DNA of 64,000 nt from Leguminivora glycinivorella (GCF_023078275.1 NC_062974.1:27547033-27611032), one strand, 5' to 3'; counted from the first letter of the stretch, positions 10,431-22,520 are shown. Notes: generated from the sequence alone by a model not told the origin. Made by a program: numbers and translations.

Positions 10431-10500
10431 TACATACGTCTAGACAGACAGACACGTCAAACGTATAACACCCCGTCGTTTTTCGTCGGGGGTTAAAAAT
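10234..10500 (-). repeat. ACGACGGGGTGTTATA repeat with a (CA)n tract
   Basis: It ends with CACCCCGTCGTTTTTCGTCG and contains GACCGATTTTCATGAAACAT. A (CA)n/(CATA)n microsatellite sits at about 10389-10438. Relatives are at 17531, 44259 and 49530. Confidence 0.7.
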
Positions 10501-10802
10501 GACAGTAAAAATATTTGAAACAAAAAATTGTTTTGAGAACTCATGTTCAAATTGTGTATGACTTTGTTAAACTGTTGACCCAATTTATGAAAATTTATTT
10601 TATACGCAAGTTGAGTTCACCTGAAATGACTCAAGGAGTCTAAAAAACTGAGTCGAGTCTGTATGCAGTCTCCAAAGACTCGATCTTGAGACTTTACCAA
10701 TACTAGGAAATACGCAGATAACGGAAAGCAATGCGTTACGTTTCTCTTAGCAATTATTTACTAAAAGATGTATGTGCGTAGCATAAGTAACGTATCTATA
10801 CT

Positions 10803-10964
10803 TCTATACTAATATCATAAATGGGAAATTGTGTGTATCTGTTTGTTTGTCAGTCTATCACGGCAAGGCGGAGCGACAAATTGACGTTATTTTTTTAAGT
10901 GGAGATAGTTGAAGGGATGAAAAGTGACTTATGCTACATTCGGTCTCTTTCTAACGCGAGCTAG
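10803..10964 (+). mobile_element. Lep1-like Helitron repeat, copy 2
   Basis: It runs from TCTATACTAATATCATAAAT to CTAACGCGAGCTAG followed by T. The segment between GCGAG and CTAG is deleted relative to other copies. Confidence 0.7.
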
Positions 10965-10999
10965 TTTACTATATTTTGTAATGAACATTGGTGATTGTG

Positions 11000-11135
11000 T
11001 ACAGTCAAGTGCAAAAATACGTATCGATTTTATCCGCTCAAAAATATGTACTGAGACCTTATTCCGCCGACATAAAGTGCTATGGGACATATTTTTGATA
11101 AGTTGTAGGCACCCATATTTTTACACTTGACTGTA
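11000..11135. mobile_element. TACAGTCAAGTG MITE, short copy
   Basis: 136 bp with TIRs TACAGTCAAGTGCAAAAATA and ATTTTTACACTTGACTGTA. It shares its ends with 3109-3523. Confidence 0.75.
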
Positions 11136-11324
11136 CGGTGGAATATAGGGCATTTAATATGACGTACGATACCTACATGATCTCATTCGCAAGTTCTCGT
11201 ATTGTTCGTAAATATTATACTTAAGTATGTCATTTTGAGGGCTGATTGAACCAGATAATTGTTTGACGAAGGAATGACATCTGTCAGCGCCAAAAACTTT
11301 AATTTTGGTGTAAGGAATGCAAAT

Positions 11325-11466
11325 CGTCACTACTTTTAAAAAAACTTGTATCTTCGTCTGTTAATGAAAAGAAAATTATAGTAAGTATGTATGGAATGCA
11401 TATAGACTTACTGCGTTTTAACTTTGAGGAACAGCGTGAGATACGAATTTTTTTCAAAGTATGACG
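11325..11466. mobile_element. CGTCACTACTTT MITE, copy 2
   Basis: Flanked by AAAT at 11321-11324 and 11467-11470, a probable 4-bp target duplication. Confidence 0.75.
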
Positions 11467-11983
11467 AAATTTGACACTGATAAAGTAGGTCCGTTGCATA
11501 TCCGATCTGGATTAAATATTAATAAAAAGTTATTGTCTTTTTATTATGATTATGACACGAAGGTTCTGGTTATTTCATTAAAAATTTTCTACTTTTTTTC
11601 AAGTGGATAAAAATCAATATTATTTTTACTCGCGATTCTAACCTTCCCTAAATTAGTTGAAAATTCCAGTTAGGACCTTACGCTAGAAGAAACTTACATT
11701 TCACGTCAGAAGGGACTTTCTGTCAAACTTTTTGTTAGTGGTTTCCAAACTGCGGCCCCTTCTAACTGTTGTATGTTAATTTATGAACATCCCCTGACAA
11801 TGGTGACGGCCGTTATTTATGACCGGCCCGGACATAAATTCCAGCCGGTTATATCCGGATCGGGTACAATATAGTCGAAACCAGCTGATCATAGTTGAAT
11901 ATGGTAATACTTAATTACTTATGCTTTTTAATTATATTATCTTATTATAAACATTTTAACTCTTAAAATGCACTACTTCATAC
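11467..11983. other. Unassigned stretch
   Basis: AT-rich; no recognisable gene or repeat. Confidence 0.3.
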
Positions 11984-12052
11984 ACTGTGTCGTTTTTTAT
12001 TTCAATTAAATTCGACACAACATTGGGCTCATTAATAGCAGGCACCTGATTT
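11984..12052 (+). repeat. Fragment of the ACACCGTGTTTTT repeat
   Basis: TACACTGTGTCGTTTTTTAT and ATTCGACACAACATTGGGC correspond to the left end of 51552-51878. Confidence 0.5.
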
Positions 12053-12290
12053 TTTTTTATACTACGTCGGTGGCAAACAAGCATACGGTCCGCCTGATAG
12101 AAAGCGGTCACCGTAACCTATATACGCATGTAACTCAAGAAGTGTCACATGCGCGTTGCCAACCCATTAGAAACTTGTACATTCCTTTTTGCTTAACACA
12201 GCAAAAAGGAATGTACAAGTTCCAAGGAGCGTTCGGGTTGCCGATTGCCGACGACTCAAAGGACAATAGATGGTATATAATGTTTTGTTA
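12053..12290 (-). repeat. Retroelement tail (GGTGGCAAACAAGCATACGG family)
   Basis: In minus orientation it ends in a short poly-A tract (T-run at 12051-12057) after CCACCGACGTAGTAT. It contains TGTCACATGCGCGTTGCC. A relative is nested at 63009-63142. A local palindrome around TTGTACATTCCTTTTTGC makes the overlapping frame meaningless. Confidence 0.6.
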
Positions 12291-12364
12291 AAAATTCACG
12301 AAAAACATCGGTGTTAGTTAAATATAATTATATTGTATGTATTTTTCGAACCACTATATTACAC

Positions 12365-12470
12365 TCGTGGCAAATATTGAGCCTGAATCTCTCGCTTGCT
12401 CGGGTATCAATTAATGTGCCATTAAACAACAACTTTACCCCCTTGTAAAACAAATAACGATTGATAATAC
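12365..12470 (-). repeat. Type-B fragment of the ACAAGGGGGCAAAG family
   Basis: AATCTCTCGCTTGCTCGGGT and ACTTTACCCCCTTGTAAAAC match 50280-50377. Confidence 0.6.
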
Positions 12471-12903
12471 TTTTATTACTTAACTTTTACAACTAAAAAG
12501 CAAAAAAGAAAAATGCTATAACTACACCTAAACGCAGTAAAACACGGTTCTTTTACATGAAGTTCAACACTCTGATAGACCTATTTCAATTGACCAAGAC
12601 TGTATACATGTTAAAAAACTGACTTTTTAAAAACGCCGCCGGGCTTTCATTTGCAGCAACAGATTAGCTTTGTTGAAACTTTCATGGAAACTCACTTTGT
12701 TACGGGTTTCATCAATATTTCATGGGCAACGCTGAAAGTTTCTGGAATTTAGTATGTATTAAAGATTGGAAAACATGAAATACGACCATTTTTTTTGCTC
12801 CTTCAGCTATGTGAAAAATTTTAAACCTGAAAAAAATTGGCCACGTTCAAACTTAAAAAAATATTGTCATTGTTTTGTCCTGTTGTTTTTAATTTATAAA
12901 TTC
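12471..12903. other. Unassigned stretch
   Basis: No assignable feature. Confidence 0.3.
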
Positions 12904-12990
12904 AAGGGTGGCACTGAAACTTTTGTAGTTTCTTGTGCTCTGCCTACCCCTTAGTGGGATGCATTTGTGACTTATGTATGTATGTAATAA
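12904..12990 (+). repeat. GTGTTCTGCCTACCCC repeat, copy 1
   Basis: 3' part only, ending in (TATG)n. Relatives are at 13362, 18230, 26345, 40750 and 42635. Confidence 0.65.
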
Positions 12991-13361
12991 ATTCTGTTAA
13001 TGACTTATTTCAAATTGTACACTTTTTTGCATTTTTTTTTACTGTTAAAATTCCAATTATATTGATTACCTAAAAATTTTATATTTCCTATCTGTAATCG
13101 TTTCAAAAGCGTGTTTCTGGCCAAATCCCTTTTCAGCTAAAGAAAAATACAGAGTTGAAATTTACAGAGACTACTGAAATTGTGTGCACTGTAGAACCGG
13201 GCCAAGTCTGTTTGTGTTGCGGGTTCGCATATTTTGTGTTATTGTGGTTGGGTGATCAGTCTGCGTAGGGGAAACAGTTCAAGGTAACAATTTGGTACAT
13301 ACATTGTAAGTCACAAATCTAGTTCATGTTCACATTAGGTACATTCATAGTTTGTACACAT

Positions 13362-13545
13362 ACATGCAAACAAGCCCGCCTCTATCCCATAAAGGGGTAA
13401 GCAGAGCTAAGCACATGAAACTACTCAAGTCTCAATGCCACTCTTGGCACACACTATAATTATCTCATATAGTCGACTTCTACGAAACCCAACAAAAGAA
13501 AGGGGATGGTGAAATTCTTAACCCGTCACCACACGGGCATCATAC
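13362..13545 (-). repeat. GTGTTCTGCCTACCCC repeat, copy 2
   Basis: Contains CTATCCCATAAAGGGGTAAG and GGTGAAATTCTTAACCCGTC in the same order as 42635-42895. Confidence 0.7.
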
Positions 13546-14537
13546 TTTGTTTTTGTATTAAATTGCACTGCAAAGGGTTATGTATATTCATATAAAAAAA
13601 TTAAAACAAATAGTTTCGTTGTGAACTTTTAACACTTTAATAATAACATTCATAACGTGTTTGAAAGCTTTTCTCGGAAAGTTTCAGACCACACAGAAAC
13701 AAAATAAAATAACCCCACCCCAACTTTAAAACAAACACTTTAAAGCTATCCGTTACAAACCGCCGTTCAATTGAAAACTGTCGATTCAATTTATATCGTA
13801 CACGTACAAAAGCTATCATTCACCGACACAAAAAACGTACAAATTCCATTAACTCTCGAGTCCCCAATACCGAAACAAAACTGCGACAAAAGTGTCAGTG
13901 TATTTATCAACATTCATGAATCTTATTGTGTCCCTCTAGATAAATTAATTACTCGAAAACCAATGTATCTTTGCCGCCGAAATACCAACCGAGTTTTAAT
14001 TCAAAAACATCAAAAGTCACTGAATTTTACACTCACTTTCGTTGCTTTTAGACCATTAAAGTCATGGGTTGCAAAGAACTTGGCTTGTATTTTAGGACAG
14101 TGGCGCCATTAGCTTTGTTTAAAATGGGCACCTTTTGACTGATGACTAGGCGTGTAGGTAAATTCGAACACTTCGCTTGTGTCATTTAGCTATATTGTGT
14201 TTCGCTTGGTCATTTTGTACTGTAAGTTGTATTTGTGTTTGTATTGATTGTCATCACACGGTACAAAATATGACAAGAATTGTATATATTCAAATAAAAG
14301 CGGTCAACCAAATCTTGGTACTCACTAAAAAAATTCGCGAAATTAAAATTTTCCATGGAAATTAAACCTTCGCGCCTACATTTTCAATCAAATTTTAAGT
14401 GACAATTAGTCGCTGAGCCCGGCATTTTTCAAATTTGCCGCATTCTTTAGTGGCATGATTTGGTTGACCGCCCGTATTTTAATGTACATAAGCGCTTGTC
14501 CCTACTTATTGTATGTATGTAAAACATGAAATAATTC
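13546..14537. other. Unassigned, apparently single-copy stretch
   Basis: About 1 kb without recognisable repeat words. The longest frame (13771-14112) starts at TTG, has no detectable domain and is probably not coding. It could be host intergenic or intronic DNA. Confidence 0.3.
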
Positions 14538-14870
14538 CTAAACGGGACTTAATCGCGTAAACACTTACATTTTCTTAATTTTTTTTTCAGTCTTCGTGGA
14601 ATCCAGTAATTAGCAAATGTAAGCGTGAAAAAAACACCTAAGAACCAACCACCCCGACTGATATCGTGAGGGTTGTATGTAGGCAAAGTGACAACCCTAG
14701 CGCAAAAGTGAATAATCAAGAACAAGTGTGGGTAGTTCGAAAAACTCGGGCGGCTAGAAGATGTTGATGCAATTCCTCGCCAGTCTACCCGTGACCACGA
14801 ACATAGTGTGATGTTCGAAACGTTGGGCTAAATATAAATGTAAGTGTTTACGAGACTAAGTCCCGTTTAG
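14538..14870. mobile_element. CTAAACGGGACT foldback MITE
   Basis: CTAAACGGGACTTAATCGCG at the left and CGAGACTAAGTCCCGTTTAG at the right form inverted ends, extending over the shared AAACACTTACATTT motif. Length 333 bp. Confidence 0.7.
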
Positions 14871-15265
14871 TTCTAAAATGATGAGTACAAATCGTGTTAG
14901 TTTAAATCAATATATGAAATGATTTAATCAAATATCATTCCCATGTCATTAAATTGTTTGTTCGAATGGAGTCGTTGTTAATGTACCTATATAAAATGAA
15001 TGGATACGTTTTGTAAAATAATTAGAGGGCATCAAGGCGCGTCCTTTTCATTAACAGTTTCGTTAGCGTTTTACATTTTGAATGGCGTCTACGGTTCAAT
15101 AAACAACAGAATAATGATAAAATAATGATCGTGGAGTATATTTAAATAAACTGACGATCGATTTTCTGAGACAAAAAATATATCTTCCTTTAAATGAAAG
15201 AATGGAAAACATTCTCAAAAATCAAAATATAATAAAACATGTTTATACAAAAACACCATTGCCTT

Positions 15266-15351
15266 AGGAACACATATCTGTGCTCATCTGAGATTTGAAC
15301 CCCGGACCATCGGTTTCACAGGCAGTCAACACCCACTAAGCCAGATGGGTG
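15266..15351 (-). repeat. SINE head fragment
   Basis: AGATTTGAACCCCGGACC is the box B complement, followed by the CACTAAGCCAGATGGG box A side. Confidence 0.55.
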
Positions 15352-15626
15352 AAATCGCTGCGTATTTCGTCACAAATCACCCCTTTAGCAAGGTCTCAAT
15401 AAGCCCTAATGACCAGTCACACTTTGCCGGTTATATCTATACGGGTTTTAATTACACAAAGTGACAAGATTATTGTGTCTAGTCTGTCCCATCTCGTCTG
15501 ATAGGTACTTTATATTGGGTCAGAAGGACCAATTAATCACATTCTAGCTTTGGGCGCCGCCTGTGCTCTAAGATATTAGTTAAGAGACTTAGTATCCATA
15601 CTAAGTATACGTATGTAGTAGTACCA

Positions 15627-15795
15627 AACTACAGAGGATCGAGTAGGTATTATACAGAGTTACTGTCAAAGTAAAATGTGTAATCACAGTGCATACGAGT
15701 AGACTGCCATCTCTCGACACAGGCTTAAAACTTTTGAACCTCAATTTGGCCCATATTCTTAGCTTGATACACAGTAATAAATCAAGATTTAGTTC
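15627..15795 (+). repeat. GTAAAATGTGTAATCACAGT repeat, copy 1
   Basis: Matched at 54530-54785, including ACTGCCATCTCT and TTTGGCCCATATTCTT. The second copy has an insertion. Confidence 0.65.
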
Positions 15796-15964
15796 TGGGG
15801 CTTGATATGCTCGTTTGATATTATCGCCATCTAGTACATTTTCTGTGAGGTATTGAGGTAAGTACGTTTTTTTTCTTAGAATTTATCTGTCTATACGGAG
15901 TTAGGTACATATGTCTTTGGTATGCATACAGCAACCCGCCCGGGTATTCACGGTGAGTAAAGTA

Positions 15965-16505
15965 TAAAAAAACCGGCCAAGAGCGTGTCGGGCCACGCTC
16001 AGTGTAGGGTTCCGTAGTTTTCCGTATTTTTCTCAAAAACTACTAAACCTATCAAGTTCAAAACAATTTTCCTAGAAAGTCTTTATAAATTTCTACTTTT
16101 GTGATTTTTTTTATATTTTTTAAACATATGGTTCAAAAGTTAGAGGGGGGGGGGATGCACTTTTTTTCCTTTAGGAGCGATTATTTCCAAAAATATTAAT
16201 ATTATCAAAAAACGATCTTACTAAACCCTTATTCATTATTAAGTACCTATCCAACAATATATTACACGTTGGGGTTGGAATGAAAAAAAAAATCCGCCCC
16301 CACTTTACATGTACATGGGGGGGTACTCTAATAAAACATTTTTTTCCATTTTTTATTTTTGCACTTTGTTGGCGTGATTGATATACATATTGGTACCAAA
16401 TTTCAGCTTTCTGGTGCTTACGGTTACTGAGATTATCCGCGGACGGACGGACGGACGGACAGACAGACATGGCGAAACTCCTAGTTGACTACGGAACCCT
16501 AAAAA
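15965..16505 (+). repeat. AGGGTTCCGTAG repeat, copy 1
   Basis: Opens with CCGGCCAAGAGCGTGTCGGG and AGGGTTCCGTAG, and closes with TTGACTACGGAACCCTAAAA. It includes a (GGAC)n tract at about 16439-16460. Relatives are at 46936-47042 and 58715-59574. Confidence 0.75.
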
Positions 16506-16789
16506 TGGGTATATTAAGTTCTCTTGCAAATAGTTCATCGCGGACTTTCTTTTTCAACCTATTCATGGAAGAAATCTCTAAGCCGACGTGATGTATTACG
16601 ACTTCATTACTATTAAATTGTTAGTATCTAAAACTTTAACAAGAATCATTATATTTACAAGTAAAAGTAGCATGAAAATTTTTCACGTTTAGTAGTTTTT
16701 GAGTTTATCGCTAATACACAAACAGATACTCGTACCTACATAGATGCGGCGGAGGACTTTGTTTTAAAATGAAAATGTAATATTTATTT
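16506..16789. other. Unassigned stretch
   Basis: Nothing recognised. Confidence 0.3.
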
Positions 16790-16880
16790 TTCAAGTAGTC
16801 ACATTACAATTGGCATATCAACGTCCAATAAAGCTACGTCGGCTTTAACCCTACGCCTCAGCCTCGAGGTGATTTCAGTT
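16790..16880 (-). repeat. LINE 3' fragment
   Basis: AAGCTACGTCGGCTTTAACC and CTACGCCTCAGCCTCGAGG are the complement of 62010-62060. Confidence 0.6.
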
Positions 16881-16900
16881 TTATAAGGAGTAGTGCTAGT

Positions 16901-17136
16901 AATAAATAAATATAAATAAATATTGGGGGACACCTTATGTACACTGATCAACCCAGCCCCAAACTAAGCGAAGCTTGTACTATGAGTGCTAGGCGACGAT
17001 ATACATAGAAAACATCCATTACTCCGGAACAAAATATCTGTGCTCATCACACAAGTAAATGCCCTTACCGGGATTCGAACCCGGGACCGCGGCTTAGCAG
17101 GCAGGGTCACTACGCGCTAGGCCAAACCGGTCGTCG
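16901..17136 (-). repeat. tRNA-derived SINE, near full length
   Basis: Read on the minus strand: box A side TGGCCTAGCGCG, box B GGTTCGAATCCCGG, body GAGCACAGAT, end GGTGTCCCCCAATATTTATT. Confidence 0.8.
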
Positions 17137-17530
17137 TGATTCTTCGTCATTGTTTCATGCAGAGTTGGCTTGTTTTAAGATCGTCTCTTTATTTATGCAA
17201 TAGGAGTAGACAGGGTCATCTGGTAAATGATCGCTGCCGTCAATGGATACCCGAAACACCAGTAGGGTTGGAGGACCGTTGAGTGTATGCTTTCTCTAGA
17301 AGGTTTGACGGTTGTATCGGTCCGAAAATACTGCAGGCGACAGTTCATTCCACAGTTAGCTGTGGAATGTGTGTGTGCTCTCTTATCTAAGGCCTATTAA
17401 TATTCCTGCTGACAATGCAACTGCACGACCTTTAATGCAATCTGAAGCCCTACGTTTGTATCATTGCTTCTGTGACGTACGATGACGCAAATCGGAAATG
17501 ACGCACTATTGAACTACTGCTAACATTCAT
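17137..17530. other. Unassigned stretch
   Basis: Contains a short inverted pair around CATTCCACAGTTAGCTGTGGAATG (arms at 17346 and 17360); otherwise nothing. Confidence 0.35.
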
Positions 17531-17773
17531 TTTTAGGCCCCGACGCAAAAACGACGGGGTGTTTTAAGTTTGACGAGTCTGTCTGTTAGTCTATCTTACT
17601 GCGTGTGTGTCTGTCTGTGGCATAGTAGTAGCTTTCGAACGGATGATCCGATTTAAATTTCGTTTTTTGTTTTATTTGAAAGATAAACTAGTCGGGAGTG
17701 TTCTTAACCATGTGATGAAAATCGGTCCACTATCATATGTCGGGTTTTTTTTATTACAAAATTAAAATTTTGT
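17531..17773 (+). repeat. ACGACGGGGTGTTTTA repeat
   Basis: Starts CCCCGACGCAAAAACGACGG and ends at the AAAATCGGTCCACTATCATA region, matching 44259-44490. Confidence 0.7.
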
Positions 17774-18111
17774 AGTGTGTTTTGGTGGTGTAGTGTGGTG
17801 TGGGTATACCACATAATTGTAGTGATATGTAATTATTCTGTTAGTTCAAGATTGGCATTTCTTTAAACAGAATACGGCTTCTATTAGAAAATTGGGTAGG
17901 ATTTCAATCCGAAGCAATCTCTTAGTGAAACCTCTGGGCTCATGGGAGCGGTTTGGTCACAGCTCACTGCTCACCCGATATCCGTGATTTATATCGGAAA
18001 TGTGATATTTTAAGTTAGTGATCCATCCATACTTACTAAAACTTGTACGCCCTACTATTATACGAAAAAAAAAAAATCTTAATGAAATCATAGAAATACA
18101 ATCACGCTTGT
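17774..18111. other. Unassigned stretch
   Basis: No feature recognised. Confidence 0.3.
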
Positions 18112-18220
18112 ATTTTTTTTATTATTATAAATGGGCTTACTTTTGGCCACAGACTAGCCAAAGGCAAAGACGTGGCCTACGGTGGAGTGAGCTCGCCCGG
18201 AAGATGTCTATTCACTCTAT
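18112..18220 (-). repeat. LINE 3' end (antisense), GCCAAAGGCAAAGACGTGGC family
   Basis: Complement of the polymerase tail at 19905-20056. Confidence 0.65.
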
Positions 18221-18229
18221 ATCTATAGG

Positions 18230-18785
18230 TATCTATTGTATCCCATAAAGGAGTAGGCAGAGCATATGAATCTACTGAGTTTCAGTGCCATTCTTGATAT
18301 TATAACGGTTTGAAAGAAAACAAGTTTTTTTGCGAAAAAAAAACATTTTTGGCACAGGCTTTTATCGCCGACTGTATACCTTTCTTTCAACAGCTATCTA
18401 CTGCTCTCCGAGACGTTTCTAAAAACCCCTTACTCGATGGGGATACGACGTTTCATAACAGAGTTCCTTTAACCACCTTTCTGCTCCATCATCAGATCAG
18501 CTTCACGATACCATAACATTAAATTGTCACGTGATTTACATATGTGTGCGAAATTTCAGCTCAATCGGAAACCGGGAAGTGGGTGAAATTTAGCTTCTAC
18601 GTTTTGACGCACACTAACATACTAACAAGGTAAGTTGAATAAAAGCTTGTAAAAATTGTAACAGTACAGTGACAGGTTGCCAGCCTCTCGCCTACGCCAC
18701 AATTTAACCCATATCACACAGTCGACTTCTACGACACCCACGGGAAGCAAGGTGGTGAAATTCTTAACCAGTCAACACTCGGGCA
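18230..18785 (-). repeat. GTGTTCTGCCTACCCC repeat split by an RTE 3' end
   Basis: The repeat occupies 18230-18333 and resumes at about 18657 (ACAGTGACAGGTTGCCAGCC). The intervening block is foreign (next entry). Confidence 0.7.
18334..18656 (+). repeat. RTE-type LINE 3' untranslated region inserted in another repeat
   Basis: CGAAATTTCAGCTCAATCGG and the end ATAAAAGCTTGTAAAA are hallmarks of lepidopteran RTE 3' ends. The open frame here is not a gene. Confidence 0.6.
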
Positions 18786-18830
18786 TCGGAATCTGATAAA
18801 AAACGACAATTTGTTGACCCATTTCAAATT

Positions 18831-19080
18831 AAATAAATAAATATTGGGGACACCTTATACAGATCAACTTAGCCCCAAACTAAGCATAGCTTGTACTGTG
18901 GGTGCTGCTAAGCGACGATATACATACTTAAATAGATAAATACATACTTATATACATAGAAAACATCCATGACTCAGGAACAAATATCTGTGCTCATCAC
19001 ACAAAATATAAATGCCCTTAACGGGATTCGAACCCAGGACCGCGGCTCAGCAGGCAGGGTCGTCTGGCTCAGTCGGTAGT
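18831..19080 (-). repeat. tRNA-derived SINE, near full length
   Basis: AAATAAATAAATATTGGGGA tail at the left, box B complement GGGATTCGAACCC at about 19023. The 5' head is replaced by TCTGGCTCAGTCGG at the right edge. Confidence 0.75.
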
Positions 19081-19887
19081 GAAATTGGTAAAACTGTGTT
19101 AAATTTTAAATTACTAGTTTTTTAAGGCAACGAATACGAGATCCCTCGTAGACCCCTCATCTTTTATTATTCAACTTTAATCATATTAAAAGTGTCCCCA
19201 AAAGGTCACACAATAATTTTATTACCTTTTAGACTTCGATTTTTTAACAGGGACTTTCATGTCACGGAATCCCAAAACCCAGTTCAAGATACCTGACTGA
19301 AATAATTTGGCCCGCGATCCATCTCACGAAACCCCTTCGGCCGCGAAATGTGCGCACTCACTGCGGACTCATTTTGTACGGAGCGGGTATTCTGTGCTGA
19401 ATTAACACTTGGTTGCACAGACGTTTGCGTTCTGAAGATATATTAAAGTACTCTGAATTGCTGAGATAAACAGTTGGATGAAATTTACGACTTCCTATTA
19501 ATAACTTTTTTTAAACTTAAAAAAATTACTCTTTACAAATAATGTTTCTCAAGACCAATATTCTTAGCTGACGTTTACGATTGTATTGCATGGCATGCAG
19601 TAGCGATGTTGTTGGGCGTTCGCATCGATACAGTCGTGATAATTACATAGAAATAAATATTTTTTATAAGTTCGAAAAAAAAACTGATTTGAATAGAGTA
19701 GCTTATTTGAAACCTTATATCAGTGGACGTCCGAATGGGACTGATAGTCACCCCGTGAATCTGATCAATTTGCCCGTAACCTTGGCACGTTTCAACAATC
19801 GCAAATAGCACGTGGTTATCATAGACTCGTTAAATTAATAAATAAATAGAATCAATTGCAAACGGACTAGGAATTAGAAGAATTCTT
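19081..19887. other. Unassigned stretch
   Basis: No gene or repeat recognised. The overlapping plus and minus frames at 19575-19811 are both unremarkable. Confidence 0.3.
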
Positions 19888-19904
19888 CTTCTTTTCTTAT
19901 GCGC

Positions 19905-20056
19905 ACTGCCAAGGAGTGAAATTCCTTGCCGGCGGCTATATTTCCGAGCTCATATAACCCGGCAACCTTCAAATCAAGAGTGAACAGGCATTTCTGGGCG
20001 AGCTCACTCCATCGTAGGCCACGTCTTTGCCTTTGGCTAGTCTGTGGCCAAGAGTA
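19905..20056 (+). pseudogene. Jockey/CR1-like reverse-transcriptase C-terminus
   Basis: The frame reads TAKE, then a TGA where the family has tryptophan, then NSLPAAIFPSSYNPATFKSR and a tail ending WLVCGQE before TAA at 20054-20056. W-N-x-L-P-x-x-(V/I)-F-P is the conserved end of CR1/jockey polymerases. The stop and the lack of upstream domains mark it as dead. The same 3' end occurs at 32085-32195 and, antisense, at 18112-18220 and 40128-40235. Confidence 0.7.
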
Positions 20057-20213
20057 AGCCCATTTATAATAATAAAAAAAACCTCAAATCAAGTCAACTT
20101 CATCAAATTTATAAATATGGTTAAATAAAAAATCATTATTTACACGTCAATTCTACCAGCCAAGGTATATCATGTTAAAATTTACTTTTAATTACTTTGC
20201 GCTCTTCTGGATA
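20057..20213 (+). repeat. Tail shared with the transporter-intron repeat
   Basis: TCAATTCTACCAGCCAAGGT and TTACTTTGCGCTCTTCTGGA match 32260-32330, so the LINE end and this tail travel together. Confidence 0.6.
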
Positions 20214-22374
20214 AAAGTAATAACACGTATTTTATGAGTTCCGGAAATAATTGTTATGGTCGTAATTTATAATTTACTCGTATTAAAATATGTGAGTCTA
20301 CCATTATCGTCGAAAGCATGTATCTTAGAACCTTATATTAAATAACACGCGGAATAGCTTAAATTGCTTACAGCACAGACAGCTTTACAGCATTCCAGCT
20401 TAAAGACAAAGGAAAACCACCCAAGGTCACAAAGCTGACCTAGTTCTAACACTTGCTCCAATTATCTCCGAAACCTGACTCCAGAAACTTTAAAACGACG
20501 TAAGCGACTATAAAAACCAAGGGACATACGTCCTTTTAAAGATCACTGTGCTAAGTAAGGGAAACCTCTTATCTGGAGCTACATTTCATCCTTTGTTTAA
20601 CCAGGCTCATCCATCTTTGTCGGGTGAATTTGGACCTCGTCTTAATTAAGGGGCTGTAAAGAAAATATTGGGAGGAAATCCTGTTTGAGAGTTAAATGAA
20701 CCTTCTAAATAGCTGATGTGATAGGTACAATGTCCTCTCATTTTAAAACGGATACTTTAATGTATAAAACTAACCAACTACCCGGCGATAAGGATTGCAC
20801 ATCGGTTTTTCGTCTTCGTGAAACGTTTTCTGATGTCTCTTTCTTGCTTATGTGACGTTAATTGTTTCTTTCCAAAGACCGATATGACATTCTTTATCGC
20901 CGTTTACTGTACATAGTTTTCGTTGGCAAAAATTGTACATACAAAAAATACAGTAGAAGTTTCAAATACTTATTTGAAACATTGAATTTGGACTTGAGTT
21001 ATTGTGAAGACTTGTACAGTACCATAAAAATATACTATACATCGAAATTCGAAATAGATTCCTGTCTGTTATAGGCTACTTGATGCTTTTTGAAAGTCTT
21101 ATCTTATATTATTAATTACTGTCCAATGAACCGAAAAAAATATTACCATATTTTATTACGACTTGAAAAGCGAAAAAAACATTCACTTAAGGTCAGTGTG
21201 GGGAAGACCGTCTACCCGGAAAGATCGTCTATTGACAATAACTTTAATGTTTATACATATATCTACGCCTCTCACACCTCCGAAGGTATACCAGTTTTTC
21301 ATCCTTAAGCCATTGGTCTTGAATACATATCCCTAGGACGAACACTAGTTAACAATAAACTTGATTCGTGTTTCGAACTCGAGCATCGAGTTCAACATGG
21401 TTCCGAAAAAAATTAAAATAAAATAGAAGCAGTCGGAATATTTGTATATCATGTATGTAACGTAGTCATTTAATAACCGTTCTTTCTGACTAGTACTATT
21501 AATCTACTCAAAACGCGTTCAATTTCTTGTTTTATGTTCTGAAATATGTAACTTAGAAATTGTGCCTACTCAGAAAGTCCGGCATAAAAGAGAAAGGCAA
21601 GACCGGCATACGATAAACAAGGAGTTGCCAACCTTTTTTAGGCTTTATTGGAAATAAGTCGAGTGTAAACAATATCAATATATAAGTACGTTTTTTGCTT
21701 ATGATAGTTGTACCGTTTTTGATTTTAACTTCGAAATACAGTTTTGGTAATGATTCGTATGGTGTTACTAATATCATTCGAAAGTATTAAATAAAAATGA
21801 CATAGTTGTGAAGAATTATAAGTGGTGAACAGAACTAAGCCTACTTACACTGCATTACTCATCATCATATTTAAGTTGGTAGTGTTTGTATAGATTGTGC
21901 AACATGCGGCGACAAATATTTCAAAAGAGAGTTATATATTTTAGAAATAAAAGTAAGCATTTTGAATCCAATTATTTATTTAAACAGATAATATAATATT
22001 TGCGCACCCTTGACAAAACATATTTGATAAAGGTTGTTCGTCAGACGGCAGAAACTGAACCCTGGAGGCACAGAGGGTCATATCGAAACTATGACTAGTG
22101 GCACAAACTGTGCACTTCTCAAGCAAAATCATTTCGTCTTCCTCGTCGATACGTATACGCTGGCGTTAGGAAGTACATCAAAAAAAGATTCTATCAATAC
22201 ATTCTTCGGAAGATGTATAGACATGACTTGTATATTGTTTGCTATTTTTAATAACTGAAACAAATATTTATGTATTAAGTATACAAATATTTATGTAAAT
22301 ATTTATGTATTAATGACATCTGAATCTCTACTGAGTTTTTGAAGTCGTAATCGAGCAAAATGGGGCAAAGGGTG
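20214..22374. other. Long unassigned stretch
   Basis: About 2.2 kb of AT-rich DNA with only short frames, many with non-ATG starts. No splice-supported exon, TIR or second copy seen. It may be host intron or intergenic DNA. Confidence 0.3.
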
Positions 22375-22520
22375 TTTATTGAATCCTGAACGAAGTAAAG
22401 GAATCTCTAATCTCGCTACGCTCGGGATTCAAAATTAGAATCCTGAGCGTAGTGAGGGATTCAAGTATTAACGCTCAAGGTGGAAATAATTTTGCTACCA
22501 TGTGATATATACAATTTTTC
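22375..22520. repeat. Foldback fragment, GAATCCTGAGCG type
   Basis: GAATCCTGAACGAAGTAAAG and the inverted CTCGCTACGCTCGGGATTC form a small hairpin. Wording resembles the type-B family. Confidence 0.45.

Noticed and set aside
10389..10438. (CA)n run as a possible regulatory element
   Set aside because: Simple microsatellite embedded in a common repeat.
13771..14112. 113-codon plus-strand frame
   Set aside because: Starts at TTG, has no recognisable domain and no splice or signal support.
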